A stretch of 64,000 nt of DNA, from assembly GCF_026013365.1 (NCBI RefSeq), contig NZ_JAPDOE010000009.1:166431-230430 (forward strand). The letters run 5' to 3'. Source of the DNA: Paenibacillus sp. LS1 (GTDB lineage Bacteria; Bacillota; Bacilli; Paenibacillales; Paenibacillaceae). Within the stretch, counting starts at the first letter, position 1, and the number at the start of each line of letters is the position of its first letter. The notes under the pieces were generated by a model that saw only the letters and a list, made by a program, of their open reading frames with translations, was not told where the DNA came from and made no database searches. This document shows positions 33,850 through 42,131 of the stretch, piece by piece. The position numbers and the translations under genes are program-made.

Positions 33850-36441
33850 ATGCATAATGTTATACAAGTTCATGGTGCACGAGAGCATAATCTGAAAAAT
33901 ATCGATATTCAAATTCCGCGCGACCAAATCGTAGTCATCACCGGGGTTAGTGGTTCGGGAAAATCCAGTCTGGCTTTCGATACGTTGTACGCCGAAGGGC
34001 AGATGCGTTATGTTGAATCGCTGTCTTCCTATGCAAGACAGTTCCTCGGACAGGTCAACAAACCGGATGTCGACTCCATAGAAGGTCTGTCTCCGGCCAT
34101 TGCTATTGAACAGAAGACAACATCTAACAACCCTAGATCAACTGTGGGCACCGTAACTGAAATATATGATTATTTACGCTTACTGTGGGCAAGAGCTGGA
34201 ACACCACACTGTCCAACGTGTAAAGGCGAAGTGACGCGGCAGTCGGTTGACCAGATCGTAGATCAGATATATAAGCAACCCGAAGGCACCAAATATATGG
34301 TGCTCGCACCCATCGTGCACGATAAAAAAGGAGAGCACCAGCACATTTTTGAACAAGCCAAATTGAACGGTTACGCACGTGTGCGTGTGGATGGGATCAT
34401 CATGAATCTATCGGAACCGATTCAACTCGACAAGAAGAGAAAACATACGATCGCGATTGTCGTGGACCGACTGGTGGTCAAGGAGGGAGATTCCCAGAGA
34501 TTGACCGACTCACTTGAGATTGCCATCTCGTTGTCCGGTGATACGGTTGTCATTCATCTGATGGATCGAGGTGAGGATCTGCTGTTCTCACAGAGCTTCG
34601 CTTGCCCACACTGCGGATTCTCACTTCCGGAGCTAACACCAAGCATGTTCTCGTTTAACAATCAATATGGGGCCTGTCCTACCTGTTCAGGACTTGGATT
34701 CCATCTTCAGGTGGACCCAGGCAGATTGACTCCCGATCTGAGTCCAACCCAAGCGGAGCGAATAGGCAAAGAGATCGAAGGTAATATGTCGGCATTGCCT
34801 TGCCAAGATTGTCATGGAGATCGACTGGCACCGATGCTTCTGGCTGTAACGGTTTCCGACTTAAACATTGCAGAGTATTGCAAATTGTCTATTACAGAAG
34901 GGATTCAATTTATACAAAAGATGAATCTGTCTCCGGCAAAGGCACAGATTGCTGCCCCGATTGTAACCGAGATTGTGGATCGACTTGTCTTCATGGAGAA
35001 AGTAGGCTTGGAATACTTAACCCTGTCTCGAACGGCCGGAACACTCTCAGGCGGGGAAAGTCAGCGTATTCGCTTAGCAACCCAAATTGGATCACGTTTG
35101 ACGGGTGTACTTTACATTCTCGATGAACCCTCCATCGGCCTGCATCAGCGAGACAATGAACGGTTGTTATCCGCGTTGACAGAGATGCGTGACTTGGGGA
35201 ACTCCGTGATCGTGGTGGAGCACGATGAGGATACGATGCGGCATGCAGACTGGATAATCGATGTTGGTCCAGGCGCTGGCATCAACGGAGGTGAGGTGGT
35301 TGCTCAGGGAACATTGGAGCAGATCATTTCAGAGCAGCGTTCATTAACGGGACAATATTTGTCGTACCAGAAATGGATTTCGGTACCCGAAAGTCGTCGT
35401 CCAGGCAACGGACATCATCTGACCATCATCGGCGCAGCGGAGAATAATCTCAAAGACATTACCGTCTCCATCCCGTTGGGCACGATTACCTGCGTCACAG
35501 GTGTTTCGGGGTCGGGTAAGTCCAGTCTGGTGAACGAAATTTTGTACAAAAAGCTAGCATCGACACTTCATCGTGCCCACACGCGTGCAGGTAAACATGA
35601 GCAGATGGATGGCATACAACATCTGGATAAAGTCATCAGTATCGATCAGAGTCCAATCGGGCGCACGCCACGTTCCAACCCGGCCACTTACACAGGTCTC
35701 TTTGACAACATTCGATCCCTGTTCGCGATGACCAATGAAGCTAAAGTTCGGGCATATGGGCCGGGACGGTTTTCATTTAATATCAGGGGAGGGCGATGTG
35801 AAGCTTGTACCGGTGATGGATTGATGCGGATCGGAATGCATTTCCTGCCTGATGTGTATGTGCCTTGTGATATTTGTAAGGGGAAACGATATAACCGTGA
35901 AACGCTGGAGGTTCGTTACAAAGGAAAAAGTATTGCAGATATTCTGGAGATGACTGCGGACGAAGCTGTTGTTTTCTTTGAAAATGTTCCTAAAATACGC
36001 AAGAAAATCGAAGCGCTGTGTAAAGTAGGACTAGGCTATGTACAATTGGGTCAAGCCTCAACCACATTATCGGGCGGGGAAGCCCAGCGGGTTAAACTTG
36101 CTTCTGAGCTCTTAAAGCCAGCCACAGGCTCGACATTATATGTCATGGATGAACCCACGACAGGGCTTCATATTGCTGATGTACAGCAATTGATCCACAT
36201 TCTTCACGTGTTGGCGGACGAGGGGAACACCGTGGTGGTTATCGAACACAATCTGGATGTGATCAAAAATGCGGATTACCTCATTGATCTGGGACCAGAG
36301 GGCGGTAGTAACGGCGGGAACATTCTGTGTACAGGTACACCGGAGCAGGTGGCTGACTTCGAAGCAAATTATACGGGGCAATATCTACGGAGAGAGCTTA
36401 GGAAAAGTCATGATGCAATGAAAGGTCATGTCCTTAACTAA
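33850..36441 (+). CDS. uvrA: UvrA-type excinuclease ABC subunit, shortened paralogue
   Basis: DNA-damage recognition ATPase of 863 residues, about 90 shorter than housekeeping UvrA (about 940-960). Both ABC modules are intact: Walker A GVSGSGKSSLA near residue 32 and again near residue 556, and signature motifs LSGGESQRIRLATQ and LSGGEAQRVKLASEL. Zinc motifs are CPTCKG, CPHCG...CPTCSG, CQDCHG, and CEACTGDG...CDICKG. The missing part lies at about residues 287-317, between CPTCSGLG and CQDCHG, where UvrA normally carries about 100 more residues. This suggests a UvrA2-type paralogue or export/resistance-linked UvrA rather than the main repair protein. A strong terminator follows. Confidence 0.88.
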   Translation: MHNVIQVHGAREHNLKNIDIQIPRDQIVVITGVSGSGKSSLAFDTLYAEGQMRYVESLSSYARQFLGQVNKPDVDSIEGLSPAIAIEQKTTSNNPRSTVGTVTEIYDYLRLLWARAGTPHCPTCKGEVTRQSVDQIVDQIYKQPEGTKYMVLAPIVHDKKGEHQHIFEQAKLNGYARVRVDGIIMNLSEPIQLDKKRKHTIAIVVDRLVVKEGDSQRLTDSLEIAISLSGDTVVIHLMDRGEDLLFSQSFACPHCGFSLPELTPSMFSFNNQYGACPTCSGLGFHLQVDPGRLTPDLSPTQAERIGKEIEGNMSALPCQDCHGDRLAPMLLAVTVSDLNIAEYCKLSITEGIQFIQKMNLSPAKAQIAAPIVTEIVDRLVFMEKVGLEYLTLSRTAGTLSGGESQRIRLATQIGSRLTGVLYILDEPSIGLHQRDNERLLSALTEMRDLGNSVIVVEHDEDTMRHADWIIDVGPGAGINGGEVVAQGTLEQIISEQRSLTGQYLSYQKWISVPESRRPGNGHHLTIIGAAENNLKDITVSIPLGTITCVTGVSGSGKSSLVNEILYKKLASTLHRAHTRAGKHEQMDGIQHLDKVISIDQSPIGRTPRSNPATYTGLFDNIRSLFAMTNEAKVRAYGPGRFSFNIRGGRCEACTGDGLMRIGMHFLPDVYVPCDICKGKRYNRETLEVRYKGKSIADILEMTADEAVVFFENVPKIRKKIEALCKVGLGYVQLGQASTTLSGGEAQRVKLASELLKPATGSTLYVMDEPTTGLHIADVQQLIHILHVLADEGNTVVVIEHNLDVIKNADYLIDLGPEGGSNGGNILCTGTPEQVADFEANYTGQYLRRELRKSHDAMKGHVLN

Positions 36442-36454
36442 AAAATCGACACCA

Positions 36455-36482
36455 GGAAACCGCTCGATGAGCGGTTTTTTTG
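36455..36482 (+). terminator. Terminator of the uvrA-like gene
   Basis: Stem AAACCGCTC/GAGCGGTTT with a 3-nt loop and a long T run. Confidence 0.85.
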
Positions 36483-36517
36483 GTTTCGATTAGCTACGGT
36501 ACATTTAGATCACAGGT

Positions 36518-36610
36518 TCAATCCTCTTCTTTGGATAACTTTCTAACGACCAGATAAATAAAAGTGATGCCGATTAATATAATAATTCCATTCGTTATTG
36601 GAAACCACAT
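36518..36610 (-). CDS. 30-aa single-pass membrane microprotein
   Basis: An ATG at 36608-36610 opens a 30-codon frame ending in TGA at 36518-36520. GTGGAGGT lies about 10 bases upstream. The product is one hydrophobic helix (IIILIGITFIYLVV) with a charged KLSKEED C-terminus, a typical small membrane protein. It begins 42 bases after the MFS gene stop on the same strand, so it is probably co-transcribed and may modulate the transporter. It is too short for normal ORF calling. No homologue is recognised. Confidence 0.6.
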   Translation of the reverse strand: MWFPITNGIIILIGITFIYLVVRKLSKEED

Positions 36611-36652
36611 AACCGAATTCACCTCCACTTTTGAGATGCAATATGTGTAGGT

Positions 36653-38158
36653 TTAACCTTCCGCAGTTTTATTTTTAGCTCGTTTCAACCGCACGGCAAC
36701 CCAGCTCATGATCAGAGCAGTAATAATCAGAAATACGGTCACACCTGCAATGACGACAAAGAAGGATTGGTCAAATGCAGCAAAGGCAGCATTTCTGAGC
36801 GATTCAGCAGACGCTGCAGGCAAGCTTTCGGCAGCGATAAGCGCTTCATCCAGACTGTCCTTCGCATTGGCTGGTACACTAATCCCCGCAGGAATCTTCA
36901 TAGCGAGTGTGTAGAAAAGGGTAGACATGCTTCCGATGATGGCAATACCAGATGCTCCACCCAGCTCATAACCTACTTCCTCAATGGAAGCGGCCATACC
37001 CGCTTTGTGAGGTGGGGCATAACTCATAATCGAATGCGATGCAGCAGTCATCCCTGATCCAAGACCTGCACCAAGCAATGCCAAACCGAGAATCTGCCCG
37101 GTAAACCCTGCATTGAAATACATCAGGTACGTCCCCATGCCAAGAGCGGCGATGAAGAGAGAGAAGCTTTTAATATAGACAACATCCACACGGTGCATAA
37201 TGGCCCCCGTAACAGGTCCGGCAATGAGTGCTGCAACAGGTATGGATATGGTGAATAGTCCAGCTTGAAGCGGTGACATGCCTTCCACCAGTTGAAGCCG
37301 CTGGGTGACCATATATTGCACACCCATTTGTGCAAACAAGCCAACCAGTGCGGTAATAAAACCGGTGCTGAATCTTGGGATTTTGAACAAGGACAGATCC
37401 AGCATTGGATTGACCCTGTTATTCTGACGGCGAATAAAGATGATCAGGGACAGAACACCGATCACAGCAGCAAGGATAGCAAGTGTGAGAGATCCTTCAC
37501 GTCTTGTGAATTCCTTAATGGAATAGATAATTCCGACCATGGCAATCATGATCTGAATGGAACTGGTGAAATCCCACTTTTTCGACGAATCCCCCTGATG
37601 TTTAGGGATTATTTTCAAGGCGAATATAAACGCGATAATGGCTGTGGGCAGGTTAATCAGAAACACCGAGCCCCACCAGAAGTGTTGGAGAAGTAATCCG
37701 CCGACAATTGGTCCCAGTCCTGCACCACCGGATGCAATGGAACCCCATATGCCGATCGCTAGTGCGAGTTCTCGTTCATTCGTAAACGTAACCCGGATGA
37801 TCGACAATGTCGCTGGCATCATCATGGATGCGCCTACGGCAAGAAGAATTCTGCTCATGACCAGCACAGCTGGTACTGGAGAAAAGGCAGCAACAAGGGA
37901 AGCGGCAGAAAAGACGAGCAATCCCAGGGTGAATATTTTTTTATGACCAAGACGGTCCCCGAGCGTTCCCATAGCAGGCAGCAGACCCGCCATGACAAGG
38001 GAGTACCCGTTCAGAATCCATAATTTCTCCGAAGCTGATGCACCGAGATCATGGGTCAAGCTGGGTAAAGCCGTGTACAGGATGGTCATATCCATCACAA
38101 TGAGTAATAGTGCACTTGAGACAATAACAAGAATCATCCAACGTTTGAATTTTGACAT
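36653..38158 (-). CDS. MFS drug transporter, DHA2 (QacA/SmvA-like, 14 TM)
   Basis: Efflux pump of 501 residues with 14 predicted membrane segments. The QacA-like motif DMTILYTALPSL (about 22-33) contains the membrane acidic residue typical of pumps for cationic drugs. Motif A is GDRLGHKKIFTLG (about 62-74) and motif C SIASGGAGLGPIVGGLL (about 140-156). The start is ATG 38158, preceded by GGAGGG. A longer TTG start at 38224 is excluded because that codon lies inside the -35 box of the gene's own promoter. It is divergent from a MerR regulator that very likely controls it. Confidence 0.93.
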   Translation of the reverse strand: MSKFKRWMILVIVSSALLLIVMDMTILYTALPSLTHDLGASASEKLWILNGYSLVMAGLLPAMGTLGDRLGHKKIFTLGLLVFSAASLVAAFSPVPAVLVMSRILLAVGASMMMPATLSIIRVTFTNERELALAIGIWGSIASGGAGLGPIVGGLLLQHFWWGSVFLINLPTAIIAFIFALKIIPKHQGDSSKKWDFTSSIQIMIAMVGIIYSIKEFTRREGSLTLAILAAVIGVLSLIIFIRRQNNRVNPMLDLSLFKIPRFSTGFITALVGLFAQMGVQYMVTQRLQLVEGMSPLQAGLFTISIPVAALIAGPVTGAIMHRVDVVYIKSFSLFIAALGMGTYLMYFNAGFTGQILGLALLGAGLGSGMTAASHSIMSYAPPHKAGMAASIEEVGYELGGASGIAIIGSMSTLFYTLAMKIPAGISVPANAKDSLDEALIAAESLPAASAESLRNAAFAAFDQSFFVVIAGVTVFLIITALIMSWVAVRLKRAKNKTAEG

Positions 38159-38193
38159 GTTTCCCTCCGACGATATGAATAACTTACAATTCC

Positions 38194-38224
38194 AGACTAA
38201 ACTATCGGGTAACCCTATAGTCAA
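38194..38224 (-). promoter_or_regulatory. MerR-type promoter with 19-bp spacer and operator palindrome
   Basis: On the minus strand TTGACT (38224-38219) and TAGTCT (38199-38194) are separated by exactly 19 bases, the over-long spacing used by MerR-family activators. The spacer is filled by a 21-bp palindrome at 38201-38221 with arms ACTATNGGGT and ACCCNATAGT, symmetric except for two outer positions and the centre. It drives the efflux gene and sits upstream of the divergent MerR gene, so a MerR dimer here would both activate the pump and affect its own gene. Confidence 0.8.
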
Positions 38225-38240
38225 ACTTTTCTTTGCATAC

Positions 38241-38246
38241 TATAAT
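38241..38246 (+). promoter_or_regulatory. -10 box for the MerR-family gene
   Basis: A perfect TATAAT lies 52 bases upstream of the MerR start. Its -35 region falls on the edge of the operator palindrome, which would allow autoregulation. No good -35 hexamer is seen. Confidence 0.45.
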
Positions 38247-38297
38247 GCATCTATATTGATAAAACTTAGACCACATATGTACATGGAGGGCCCAAAG

Positions 38298-39137
38298 ATG
38301 GCTGGACATCACGCACAACACTTTACCACCAGTGAATTTGCCAAGGTCTGCGGAGTGACCAAACATACCCTGTTTCATTATGACGAGATTGGGCTGTTAA
38401 AGCCTGAATATACCAATGACAAGGGCTACCGCTATTATGGTGTGCAACAAACGTATGTGTTGGATGTCATACATGTGCTGAAGAAAGCAGGAAGCTCACT
38501 CCAAGAGATTAAGTCGTTTATTCAAAACCAGAATAAGCCATTGTTAATCGAGCTGTTTGAACAGAAATTAAAGGCACTTGAGCTGGAGCAACAACGAATC
38601 AAACGTATGCAAAAGCTGCTAAGTGGTGCCATTGAAATGACGAAACAAGCCACGGATGCTTCGCATGAAGGACTGCATATCGAACAATGTGAGCTGGAGT
38701 ATTTTATTGCAGTTCAACTGGAGCAAGGGGATGGAGATAAGGAATTCTCCCGTAAGTTCACTGAATATCGCAGTCATTGCGAGGAACAGATGATCGACTA
38801 TGAGTTTCCGGTATGGACGATCTTACTTCAGGAGCACTTTGAGGCAGGAGAGTACTATCCGGATTACTTTGGCAACAAAATAAAAGCTCCCATTTCAGGG
38901 GAAACGATATTGATTAAGCCTAAAGGGATGTATGCCGTCATGAATCATCAGGGTTCATACGAAAACATACCTAAGACGTATTCCATCATGAAAGAGAATA
39001 TAAAAAGAGAAGGACTGCAAGTTTGCGGACATGTGTATGCACTAGACCTGCTCACTTATTTTGCAGAAAGTAATCCCGATGAGTACATCATCAAAATTTA
39101 TGTAGAAGTGTGTAAGGCTGATATTTCAATGGAGTGA
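38298..39137 (+). CDS. MerR-family multidrug-responsive regulator (BltR/BmrR-like)
   Basis: Regulator of 279 residues. The N-terminal MerR winged helix (about 10-75) has FTTSEFAKVCGVTKHTLFHYDEIGLLKPEY and GYRYYGVQQ. A dimerisation coiled coil (about 85-118) and a C-terminal GyrI-like effector domain (about 130-278) bind hydrophobic cations in relatives. ATG 38298 is chosen because GGAGGG lies 7 bases before it; the frame extends far upstream without a ribosome site, antisense to the pump gene. The protein pairs with the divergent DHA2 pump, as Bmr/BmrR and Blt/BltR do in B. subtilis. Confidence 0.92.
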   Translation: MAGHHAQHFTTSEFAKVCGVTKHTLFHYDEIGLLKPEYTNDKGYRYYGVQQTYVLDVIHVLKKAGSSLQEIKSFIQNQNKPLLIELFEQKLKALELEQQRIKRMQKLLSGAIEMTKQATDASHEGLHIEQCELEYFIAVQLEQGDGDKEFSRKFTEYRSHCEEQMIDYEFPVWTILLQEHFEAGEYYPDYFGNKIKAPISGETILIKPKGMYAVMNHQGSYENIPKTYSIMKENIKREGLQVCGHVYALDLLTYFAESNPDEYIIKIYVEVCKADISME

Positions 39138-39251
39138 AGGGGGAAGCGGAAAGACGTTGAGTTGATTGAGGTAGCCGTATCTTGACCACTGAATATATTC
39201 CATGTTAAGTTTTTTGTATTAAATTTTGAGCGTTCAAAGGGGGATAGAGTC

Positions 39252-39365
39252 ATGACTGAATTAGAGGTTGTAGATGTTTATGTGGACCTGTCAACGAACA
39301 TGAACAGTGGCATGGTTCACAATATTACTAATCAGAATCCGACACGTTATCCCGTCTATGCATAG
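39252..39365 (+). CDS. Possible 37-aa small ORF upstream of the ABC-F gene
   Basis: AAAGGGGG about 8 bases before an ATG opens a 37-codon frame (MTELEVVDVYVDLS...) ending in TAG. It lies between the MerR gene and the Lsa-like ABC-F gene, 160 bases ahead of the latter. Antibiotic-responsive ABC-F genes often have translated leader ORFs, so a regulatory leader is conceivable. No homologue or membrane segment is recognised. Confidence 0.35.
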   Translation: MTELEVVDVYVDLSTNMNSGMVHNITNQNPTRYPVYA

Positions 39366-39525
39366 ATCTACTTGGCGCTGAATGTTATATCGTCAGGTTT
39401 CTTTATTGTATAAGCGATCTAAATTCTGATTATGTTCAAATATTAAAGTGAGGGAATCCATGCCATGCTCGATGGTGAAATCCCGTCAATTTACTTTTAT
39501 ATTTCACATAAAAAGGATGATCTGT

Positions 39526-41004
39526 ATGTCATTAATCAACGTTACCAACCTGACCTTTGCCTATGAAGGCAGTTACGATAATATATTTGAAAATATTAGT
39601 TTTCAGTTGGACTCCGATTGGAAATTGGGTTTTACCGGAAGGAACGGCAGAGGCAAAACGACCTTTCTTAATCTGTTACTCGGTAAATATGAATATAGCG
39701 GACAGATCTCGGCGAATGTTAGCTTTGAATACTTTCCTTTCCAGGTAGAGAATAAGGGAGCCATGACTCTCGATGTCATCAGCGAGATTCATCCTGAATA
39801 TCTGCATTGGCAAGTTGTGCGCGAGTTTAACCTGTTAAAGGTGTCGGAAGATGTGTTGTATCGGCCTTTCGATACGTTATCCAACGGAGAACAAACAAAG
39901 GTGATGCTGGCTGCTTTGTTCCTGAAGGATAATCGGTTTTTGCTCATTGATGAACCGACCAATCACCTTGATCTTCATGCGAGACAACTCGTCAGCAATT
40001 ATCTTCACAGCAAGCGTGGATTTATTTTGGTATCACACGATCGCTCCTTTCTGGATCACAGCGTGGACCATATCCTTTCCATCAATAAGAGTAACATCGA
40101 GGTTCAGAAAGGCAATTTCTCCGCTTGGTGGGAAAATAAAAGAAGACAAGATCAGTTTGAACTTGCGAGCAATGAGAAATTAATCAAGGATATCAAGCGA
40201 TTATCCGATTCAGCCAAACGGACCGGTGGATGGTCGCATGAAGTTGAAAAAACCAAAAATGGTACGAGAAATTCCGGTTCCAAGGTGGATAAAGGATATA
40301 TTGGGCACAAGGCTGCCAAAATGATGAAACGTTCCAAAAATATCGAACAAAGGCAGCAATCTGCGATTCAAGACAAATCCAAACTTCTCAAAAATATTGA
40401 AAGTGCAGAACGTCTACAGATTCATCAGCTGGATTTTCACAAGCAGGAACTTGTCGAATTGGAGCATGTGTCGATATCATACGGGTCTAATACTGTATGT
40501 AAGGATGTCAGCTTCACGGTTGAAAAAGGGGATCGAATTGCTCTATACGGTAAAAATGGATCTGGCAAATCAAGCATCCTTAAACTGATCTGTGATGAAG
40601 CTATCCCTTATACAGGTCTTTTCCGAAAGGATCATCAGCTTAAAATCTCGTATGTGTCGCAGGACACGTCCGATCTAGGAGGACATTTATCCGAGTATGC
40701 GGCCACACAGGGGATTGATGAGAGCTTGTTTAAATCGATACTCCGAAAGTTGAATTTTACCAGACTGCAATTGGAGAAAGATATCTCAACGTTTAGTGCT
40801 GGTCAAAAAAAGAAAGTGCTCATTGCCAAAAGCCTTAGTGAGAAAGCCCATTTGCACATATGGGATGAACCACTCAATTTTATAGATGTCATTTCACGTA
40901 TGCAGATCGAAGATCTGCTGCTGGAATACTCGCCAACCCTGCTTTTTGTAGAGCACGACAGTGAATTTTGTGCGAATATTGCAACGAGAATTATCGAATT
41001 GTAA
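39526..41004 (+). CDS. Lsa-family ABC-F ribosomal protection protein
   Basis: Soluble twin-ATPase of 492 residues, the length of Lsa-type antibiotic-resistance ABC-F proteins that displace lincosamides, streptogramin A and pleuromutilins from the ribosome. Domain 1: Walker A GRNGRGKTT (about 38-46), signature LSNGEQTK, Walker B LLIDEPTNHLD. An interdomain linker rich in Lys/Arg (about 195-290) reaches the ribosome. Domain 2: Walker A GKNGSGKSS, signature FSAGQKKK, and WDEPLNFID. No membrane segments. ATG 39526 follows AAAAGGA; an in-frame ATG at 39460 behind GAGGG would add 22 residues and cannot be excluded. A terminator follows. Resistance function is inferred from family. Confidence 0.88.
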   Translation: MSLINVTNLTFAYEGSYDNIFENISFQLDSDWKLGFTGRNGRGKTTFLNLLLGKYEYSGQISANVSFEYFPFQVENKGAMTLDVISEIHPEYLHWQVVREFNLLKVSEDVLYRPFDTLSNGEQTKVMLAALFLKDNRFLLIDEPTNHLDLHARQLVSNYLHSKRGFILVSHDRSFLDHSVDHILSINKSNIEVQKGNFSAWWENKRRQDQFELASNEKLIKDIKRLSDSAKRTGGWSHEVEKTKNGTRNSGSKVDKGYIGHKAAKMMKRSKNIEQRQQSAIQDKSKLLKNIESAERLQIHQLDFHKQELVELEHVSISYGSNTVCKDVSFTVEKGDRIALYGKNGSGKSSILKLICDEAIPYTGLFRKDHQLKISYVSQDTSDLGGHLSEYAATQGIDESLFKSILRKLNFTRLQLEKDISTFSAGQKKKVLIAKSLSEKAHLHIWDEPLNFIDVISRMQIEDLLLEYSPTLLFVEHDSEFCANIATRIIEL

Positions 41005-41035
41005 GCAACGGACAAGATAAAAGATGACCATGTTA

Positions 41036-41060
41036 AGAGCCGCCAAATGGCGGCTTTTAA
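41036..41060 (+). terminator. Terminator of the ABC-F gene
   Basis: A perfect 7-bp stem AGCCGCC/GGCGGCT with loop AAAT and a short T run. Confidence 0.75.
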
Positions 41061-41212
41061 GCTTTATGTTTACATTACATATATAAGAGGTAACATATTA
41101 CCTTCAAAATGCGATATCGTGAGAATATATGCTATAATTTTATAATCTCATCCAATCATTTGATGGATGACTAGATCAATTGTAGAATAATTCGCCAAGA
41201 GGTGTACTACCA

Positions 41213-41779
41213 ATGAAAAAGGAAATGACAACAATTAAACAAACCAGGCTACATTCCATTCTGGACGAGGCCACCAAATTGCTGATTGAAAAACCGAATG
41301 CTTCTATGAATGAGATTGCAGAATCTGCAAAAATCGGGATCGCTACGTTACATCGATATGTGGAAAGTCGCGAACAGCTTATGGTATATCTGGGATTACG
41401 CGCAATTGAGGTGGTCAGTGAGACCATGAAAGAAATCCAACTGGATGAGGAGTATTGTGAAAAGTACATACCCGAACTGATTGAAGCGCTGATTCCATTA
41501 GGCGACAAAATTTATTTTTTGGCTCATGACACCACCATTAACTATAATCCCGAGATTGAGGGAGCCGATCTGAAACTGAGAGAACCGGTACTGCATGCAG
41601 TCGGTCTGTTACAAGAGAAAGGTTATTTCCGCTCCGATCTCGATAAAACCTGGATTGTCGATGTGCTGTACTCCATCATGTTCCTGACATGGCAGCAGGT
41701 TGTAAGTGGTCATATTGCGAGAAAAGCAGCCCCTGCGCTTGTGGTAGATACGTTTTATCATGGATTTAAGCAGCGTTAG
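41213..41779 (+). CDS. TetR/AcrR-family transcriptional regulator
   Basis: A 188-residue regulator. The N-terminal helix-turn-helix (about 10-55) reads ILDEATKLLIEKPNASMNEIAESAKIGIATLHRYVESREQL; the C-terminal helices (about 60-188) form the ligand pocket and dimer face. It stands alone, between the Lsa-like gene and a strong terminator, so its target is uncertain. It may regulate itself or the preceding ABC-F gene. The family call is firm. Confidence 0.87.
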   Translation: MKKEMTTIKQTRLHSILDEATKLLIEKPNASMNEIAESAKIGIATLHRYVESREQLMVYLGLRAIEVVSETMKEIQLDEEYCEKYIPELIEALIPLGDKIYFLAHDTTINYNPEIEGADLKLREPVLHAVGLLQEKGYFRSDLDKTWIVDVLYSIMFLTWQQVVSGHIARKAAPALVVDTFYHGFKQR

Positions 41780-41823
41780 TCAAGGACAATTTAACGAGAA
41801 ACAATAGTAGATTCCATCAAGCG

Positions 41824-41883
41824 AACACCCCCAAAAAGACGACTGTATCGTGTGATACGCAGACTCTTTGGGGGTGTTTTTTT
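41824..41883 (+). terminator. Terminator after the TetR gene
   Basis: A long stem-loop with outer arms AACACCCCCAAA and TTTGGGGGTGTT, an internal secondary hairpin, and T7. Confidence 0.85.
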
Positions 41884-42131
41884 GTGTTCACAACAGCGTT
41901 TCTCAGTGCGCAAGCATCAAAGACTTGCATTTTTTACATATTCAAATATTAACAGAGTTCAGAATTTAAGATTTCAAGTTTACAAAAAATGATATAAATT
42001 TCTAGTAGATTCAAATCATTACCAAATAAAGACAAAATTTTTAAATGAGGGGGCCGGACAGAAACACCTGCAATTATGTACTTCGAAACAGCTTATGTAC
42101 TCATTCCATCAACCCAATCAGGAGGGATTCC

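Noticed and set aside
38159..38224. Longer N-terminus for the minus-strand DHA2 pump (TTG start at 38224)
   Set aside because: The codon lies in the -35 hexamer of the MerR-type promoter, and ATG 38158 has its own GGAGGG.
37992..38297. Upstream extension of the MerR-family gene
   Set aside because: Runs antisense through the pump gene and its promoter; the MerR fold begins right after ATG 38298.
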